64,000 nucleotides of DNA from Wurfbainia villosa (Eukaryota > Streptophyta > Magnoliopsida > Zingiberales > Zingiberaceae), in assembly GCA_025175895.1 (NCBI GenBank), contig CM045998.1, positions 12,881,153 through 12,945,152 on the forward strand. The letters are read 5' to 3'. A program made the translations under genes and the position numbers. The notes under the pieces are model-generated. The model searched no databases and was not told the DNA's origin. It was given only the letters and a program-made list of their open reading frames with translations. Below are positions 58,797 to 64,000 of the stretch, piece by piece; within the stretch, counting starts at the first letter, position 1, and each line of letters starts with the position of its first letter.

Positions 58797-61700
58797 CAAT
58801 GGATGTTGGACAGCGGTTGCTCCCGACACATGACCGGGGATCAACTCAAGTTTTCGAAGCTTCGATTCAAACGACAAGGATCGGTAGCCTTCGGAAATAA
58901 CGACAAGCTCAAAATCATCGGATCAGGTGATATTGAGCTTAACTCAAATTTTGTCATTCAAAACGTTTTATTAGTAGAAAATTTTCAATATAATCTTCTC
59001 AGTGTAAGCCAATTGTGTGATAATAACTATAAGGTCATCTTTCTAGAAAATGAATGCGTAATTAATACAAATGAAACCTCTAAAATAATTCTTAAGGGGA
59101 CTAGGAATAACAACATTTACACTATCAACTTAACTAACTCCTCAACTAAGTGTCTTATGACACGGCAAGAGGAATCATGATTGTGGTACCGACGACTTGG
59201 TCACTCACACCCAAGACTCATCAACAAGATGAGTCAGAGTGACTTAATCAGAGGTCTGCCTAACCTCAATAACTTGGATAATAAAATATGTAATGCTTGT
59301 CAACAAGGTAAACAATCTAGGACACAACATCAACTAACTAGTCAAGAACGAACCAAAAGTGTGCTTGAGCTCCTACACATGGATCTATTTGATTCACATG
59401 GAGCTAAGTCACTTAACGGAAGTAAATTCTGCTTAGTCATAATTGATGAGTATTCTAGATTTACTTGGGTTAGGTTCATCAAACACAAAAGTGATACCCT
59501 AGATCAATTAATCAATCTATTTAAGTTAATAGAAAATCAACAAAGCATTAAAATCAAAAGACTTAGGACTGATCATGGTGGTGAATTCGAAAACCATAGG
59601 TTTACAGAATTCTGTAACCTAAATGGATACCACCATGAGTTCTCTTGCCTAGAACTCCACAACAAAATGGCCTAGTAGAGCATAAAAATAGAACCCTACA
59701 AGAAGCCGCTAGGACAATGTTAATGAGTATAACCTACCCGATAGGTTTTGGGCTGGCCGTGAGTACGACATGCTATGTCGAATAAGATCCTTATGGTAAA
59801 GAGGCACCTTAAGACCTCATACAGATTTATCACGATAAAATACCTAACATCAAGTACTTTAGGGTATTTGGGTGTAAGGTACATATCCTAAACACTAAAG
59901 ATTACCTAGGAAATTTACATCCAAAACTACGTAGAAATCTTTCTAGGATACTCGACTACAAGTAGAGCTTATAGAGTATATAACTATGACACCCTTAGAG
60001 TTGAGGAAACTATCAATGTAGTATTCGATGAAGGACACGAACCTACAAAACCCCCGGCAACCCCAATTAGCGAGCCGATTCATATTAGGCCTAACTCTGA
60101 TCCGAGGTCGTCTAGTGACCTAAGTCAACCAAGTCACTCTATTGATCAAGTGATAGATGACTCAACCAAACTAGAACTCAAACAAGCCATCCTATGGAAT
60201 CAAGTTGTAGACTCGAGAACCCAAATCCAACTAGGACTCAAGCAGAATCATCCTATCGACCAAGTGATAGGTGATCCAAGTCTAGGAGTTCGAACTAGAG
60301 CCTCATACAGAAACCTTAGTCAAATATCTTTGATTTCTAAAATTGAACCCAAAACTATTGACCAAGCTCTTCTTGATCCCGATTGGATTATTGCAATGCA
60401 AGAAGAGTTGGCTCAATTCACTAGGAACGAAGTATGAGAATTAGTACCACCACCTAAAGATAAAACAATCATTGGAACAAGGTGGGTGTTTAGAAATAAA
60501 ATTGATGATAGAGGTGAAGTAGTTAGAAATAAAGCTAGACTAGTTGCTAAAGGGTTTAGTCAAGTCGAAGGTTTAGATTACGACGAGACCTATACCCCAG
60601 TAGCTAGATTAGAGTCAATTCGAATGCTATTAGCATATGCAGCACATCGAGGATTTAAGTTGTTTCAAATGGATGTGAAATCTGCATTCTTAAATGGATA
60701 CATTAAAGAAGAAGTTTATGTTAGTCAACCCCCCGGTTTCGAAAGTTTAGACAAACCCGATCATGTCCTTAGGTTAAAGAAAGCTCTTTATGGACTTAAA
60801 CAAGCTCCTCGAGCTTGGTATGAGAGACTTTCGATTTATCTTAAGTCCAAAGGCTTTAACCAAGGTGTAGTTGACCCAATCCTTTTCGTAAAAACCTTAG
60901 GTAAAGACATATTCATAGCCCAAATCTACGTAGATCATATTATTTTCGGAACCACCAACTCAATCCTACTAAATGAGTTCATTTCACTTATGGAAAGTGA
61001 ATTTGAAATGAATTTAGTAGGCGAGTTAAGTTTCTTTTTAGGTCTACAAATTAAACAAACTAAAGATGGAATATACCTACATCAACGTAAATATACTAAG
61101 GAATTAATTAAACGCTTTGGAATGCAAGACGCTAAAATTATTAATACCCCAATGACAACTAATGTGAATATAGAAGAAGATGTAATCGGAAATTCAATTG
61201 ATTTAAAATACTATAGGAGCATAATAGGGAGTCTCTTTTACTTAACTGCAAGCCGACCTGATATCTTATTTGCAGTAAGTATGTGCGCAAGGTTTTAAAC
61301 TTGTGTCAAGGAGTCTCACCTAACTCTAGTCAAGCGTATCCTTAGATATCTAAAGGGTACACTTAATGTCGGTATTTGGTATCCTAGATCTACCGAGTTC
61401 GAACTAACCGGCTACTCCGATTCGGACTATGCCGGTAGTAAGCTCGATAGAAAGAGTACGAGTGGTTGTTGTCAACTTCTCGGCTCGAGTCTAGTGAGTT
61501 GGTGCAGTAGGAAGCAACATTGTGTTGCTTTATCTACCACCGAAGCCGAATACATCGCGATGGGTGAGTGTGTCACTCAACTTCTTTGGATGAAGCACAC
61601 TCTCCGCGACTTTAAGTTAGACTTTACAAATACTAAACTTCACGTAGATAACATTAGTTCAATTAATCTTACAAAGAATCCGATATGTCACTCTAGGACC

Positions 61701-61807
61701 AAACATATAGAGGTCAAACACCATTTCATTCGAGAACATGTGGCCAACGGAGCCATACAACTCGAATACGTCGAATCAAAGTCTAACTTAGTAGACCTAT
61801 TTACTAA
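58797..61807 (+). pseudogene. Copia pol: protease, integrase, RT, RNase H; broken and truncated
   Basis: Protease active site WMLDSGCSRHMTGD at about 58800. GAG-pre-integrase HxxxHxxC..C at about 59190-59310 (LGHSHPRL, CNACQQGK). Integrase core acidic residues appear in LLHMDLFD and RTDHGGEFE; the region with the third (NGLVEHKNR) lies in a shifted frame after about 59648. RT 60480-61290: ARLVAKGFSQVEGLDYDET, FQMDVKSAFLNG, ALYGLKQAPRAWYE, and a catalytic box reading YVDH at 60927-60938. RNase H 61410-61807: SDSDYAGSKLDRKSTSG, ALSTTEAEYIA, HVDNISS. Stops lie at 59178 (TGA), 60435 (TGA) and 61296 (TAA), with further frame breaks between 59640 and 60100. The reading ends at VDLFTN where the gypsy LTR starts. 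Confidence 0.9.
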
Positions 61808-62024
61808 TGTAACATCCCAAATTTTAATTCCTATATTTTCATTAGAGGAAAATAGAAATAAGAATAGAAGTAATAAAAATAGGAATAGAATAATAATAAT
61901 AATAATAAAAGAAATAATTGGTTCGTTAGCCGAGGCTCGAACCATGAACCGTTGATTTAAAGGAAATAGAAAAAAAAGATAAAAGAAAAGAAAATCGGAC
62001 AAGAAGGGGTGAGTCACCAAAAAT

Positions 62025-62325
62025 CCAATAAAAAAATTTATATGATTAGGGAGAAGTCACGAATTTAATTGAAGAAAGAATTAATTCTGTTAAAGAGAGA
62101 AATTTAAGGAAAATTTATAAGGGAATAAAAATTTTATAGGATTAGGGAGAAATCACGAATTTAATTGAAGAAGGAATTAATTCTGTTAAAGAGAGAGATT
62201 TAAGGAAATTTATAAGGGAATAAAAATTTTATATGATTAGGGAGAAGTCACAAATTTAATTGAAGAAGGAATTAATTCTGTTAAAGAGAGAAATTTTAGG
62301 AAATTTATAAGGGAATAGGTTAAGC
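62025..62325 (+). repeat. Tandem repeat, three copies of about 95 bp
   Basis: The landmark GATTAGGGAGAA starts at 62044, 62140 and 62235 (spacings 96 and 95). Each unit also has GAATTTAATTGAAGAA and TTAATTCTGTTAAAGAGAG. Copies are about 95% alike by eye. Confidence 0.92.
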
Positions 62326-62849
62326 CTTGATGGTTATAAATTTAACCTCCCTAATACCCTAGAGGACACCTCTCTACACTCTCTTGGTCCCTCCACCGCC
62401 GAACCACACATCAAGGAGAATTTTCTCCTAGGGTTGTCTTCTCCGCCGAATCCAAGGAAATGTGGGATTCAAGAGACCTTAGAGGGCAGCTGCTAGGGCG
62501 GGATAGAAGGTTGCATCTCATTAGATTTTACAAATATAAGTTAAAGCAATCGAAGGTAAGTATTGCTCACCTGCAGTATAAGTAGTTATCGTATGTCATT
62601 GATATATTTTTTCTGTGCTTGTTATTTCCAGTTACATGGTTGGCGCTTATGCATATTATTTCCAATTATGCATGATGTTTTCAGTTACGCGATTTTACCA
62701 TTATATTATGGGTAATTTAGCATCATGTTGAGATCCAAGATAAGAATGTGATTTATGATCATGCATGTTGTAGATGAGTTGTAGCTTACAATTATATGCA
62801 TGATGTAGAGTAAGATATAAAAATATTTCCTTTATAAAGAAAATTTAAA

Positions 62850-62990
62850 GATGCTCCCCGTTCGAATTAGGGATTAAGAGCACAACGATCTTCAGTATGC
62901 TCCCCATTTCAGTTTTGGGGGTCAAGAGCATAATGATCTTTATGGTGCTCCCCATTTGTGATTTAGGGGATTAAGAGCATTTCCTTCAGT
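62850..62990 (+). repeat. Tandem repeat, three copies of about 46 bp
   Basis: Unit TGCTCCCC-TT...GGG-TTAAGAGCA-AA-GATCTT, landmark TGCTCCCC near 62853, 62899 and 62944. It lies in the gypsy LTR upstream of its 3' third. Confidence 0.85.
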
Positions 62991-63829
62991 ATGTATAAGA
63001 ATATAAGTATAAAGGAAGTATTTTACTTTTTTGACAGGGCATGTACCGCATCGTTACCACTGCCGAGGCCCTCGCCAGCTTACCCTAGTAGGTTCGGTGG
63101 GTTCACACCCGCCTATTAGGAATGCGCATTGGTACTATGTGTCGGGCCCATATCCGGATGATTATTATTTTGAAAGTATCAAGATAAGTATAAGTAAAAG
63201 TTTTCAAAGTTAATCATTCCAGTTCAGATACACTGTTTACAAGTTTTAAAATACTTAAGAGCATGATTTTATACAAGAGACAAGTAATCAAAGTTATGAT
63301 TACCAGTTATGTTTGCATGTGTATCAATGTATCCAGGGCAAGAGAACTAGTTGCATGATTTCATACGGTATATTTTTGTGAGCATAGAAAGTACTTACTA
63401 AGCGTTGTTGCTTATAGTTTGCATTTCCTTATACCGCAGATAAAGGTAAAGAAAAGCTTCAAGAAGGTGGCATGGCGGATGAAGTCTTTGGGTGTGTGTG
63501 TGGCGACAACAAAGGAAGTAAAAGATCCTAAGTGCAGATGTCTAAATCAGATTTTTAGTTTCTTGTTTTCTTTTGAAATTGTTGAAGTTCAACTGGATTA
63601 TTTATGGTTGAGACCAAAGAATGCTAGAGTCATATTGGGTTAGTTTTCATACTTGCATGTTAGGTGAAGATCTTGAAATGATTATTATTTAAGTGATCTA
63701 AAAGTCTTTATGATTATTTTAGTTGTTAGCATATTGCATTAGTATATTGCATGAATTAAAGATAGAGACAGTAAAGTAGTGACATCTCCCCTGGTAGAGA
63801 ATGGAAAGACTAGGGGGGGTGTTACAAGA

Positions 63830-63843
63830 TGGTATCAGAGCGG
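63830..63843 (+). promoter_or_regulatory. Primer binding site of the gypsy element
   Basis: TGGTATCAGAGCGG, complementary to the 3' end of initiator tRNA-Met as in most plant gypsy and copia elements. Confidence 0.88.
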
Positions 63844-64000
63844 TTCCGCCTTCCGTCACACACACATCGAGCATCACCCCGCCACAAGTAAGCAAGTATT
63901 TATCTGCTTTATTTATTTTATGAGTAGTAAGGAATGCTACTTTTAAGTTAAACATGCTCACCTAGAATGTTTTCTTTGAGTTAAACATGCTTGCATATAT

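Larger units (their letters stand above)
55263..61807 (+). mobile_element. SIRE-like Ty1-copia retrotransposon, 3' end displaced
   Basis: Order: 5' LTR 55263-56363, primer binding site 56366, gag 56581-58167, spacer, then protease, integrase, RT and RNase H at 58797-61807, the copia order. gag and pol are in different frames with about 630 bp between. It stops abruptly in RNase H at 61807, where a gypsy LTR begins, so the rest of pol and the 3' LTR should lie beyond that element, outside the window. The left flank ggc before 55263 cannot be tested for duplication. At least six in-frame stops and several frameshifts make it non-autonomous. Confidence 0.93.
61808..63826 (+). repeat. 5' LTR of the gypsy element
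   Basis: Begins TGTAACATCCCAAATTTTAA, ends GGGGGGGTGTTACA, and is followed three bases later by the primer binding site. Includes two internal tandem arrays (62025-62325 and 62850-62990). Confidence 0.87.
61808..64000 (+). mobile_element. Ty3-gypsy type retrotransposon, 5' part only
   Basis: A 2,019-bp LTR (61808-63826) and a primer binding site, with the body continuing past the window edge. The LTR ends TGTAACATCCC and GGTGTTACA are typical of plant chromovirus (Tekay/Del-like) LTRs. It interrupts the RNase H region of the copia element, so it is the younger insertion. No coding sequence of its own lies in the window. The expected target duplication is actaa (61803-61807); its partner is outside. 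Confidence 0.85.

Overview
The window is nuclear DNA of a flowering plant. It holds three intact or nearly intact plant genes with conventional introns: an IRX9-type GT43 gene, a RAD51B recombinase gene and a euAP2 transcription factor gene with a miR172 target site. These sit in AT-rich DNA full of SINEs, Ty1-copia and Ty3-gypsy retrotransposons and CACTA DNA transposons. The repeat style suggests a large monocot-like genome, but the sequence alone does not fix the species.

Layout. 1-1185: the 5' two exons of an IRX9-like xylan gene on the minus strand, running off the left edge. 2925-4774: a probable LTR. 4780-21780: a minus-strand SIRE-like copia derivative with LTRs, a decayed gag and no visible pol. 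It carries a nested stack: a solo LTR inside its 3' LTR (duplication CCTTT), a 9,961-bp CACTA transposon inside its internal region (duplication TGG), and a second solo LTR inside that transposon's transposase gene (duplication CATAC). 22060-31237: RAD51B, 12 coding exons, 372 codons, first intron GC-AG, with a SINE and a MITE-like insert in its largest intron. 31238-40738: AT-rich DNA with no gene recognised. 41126-44898: a euAP2 gene, 10 coding exons, 478 codons.

45833-46163: a SINE. 46404-50501: a 4,098-bp CACTA-type element (duplication AAT) that carries pieces of unrelated host genes: the first two exons of a TIP1/PAT24-type ankyrin S-acyltransferase gene with upstream DNA, an unidentified exon-like piece, and a laccase-like exon. 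Dense palindromic arrays flank this cargo. It is the most interesting object in the window. 51135-54086: an LTR remnant, a SINE and a clean solo LTR. 55263-61807: a plus-strand copia element of the same family as the solo LTR, with gag, protease, integrase, RT and RNase H, all broken by stops. At 61808 the 5' LTR of a Ty3-gypsy element interrupts it; that element continues past the window.

The three host genes have unrelated roles (cell-wall xylan synthesis, homologous recombination repair, floral and phase-change regulation) and do not form a functional cluster. The transposable elements give a relative order of events: the gag-only copia came first, the CACTA next, and the solo LTR in its transposase later; the gypsy element is younger than the 55263 copia element.
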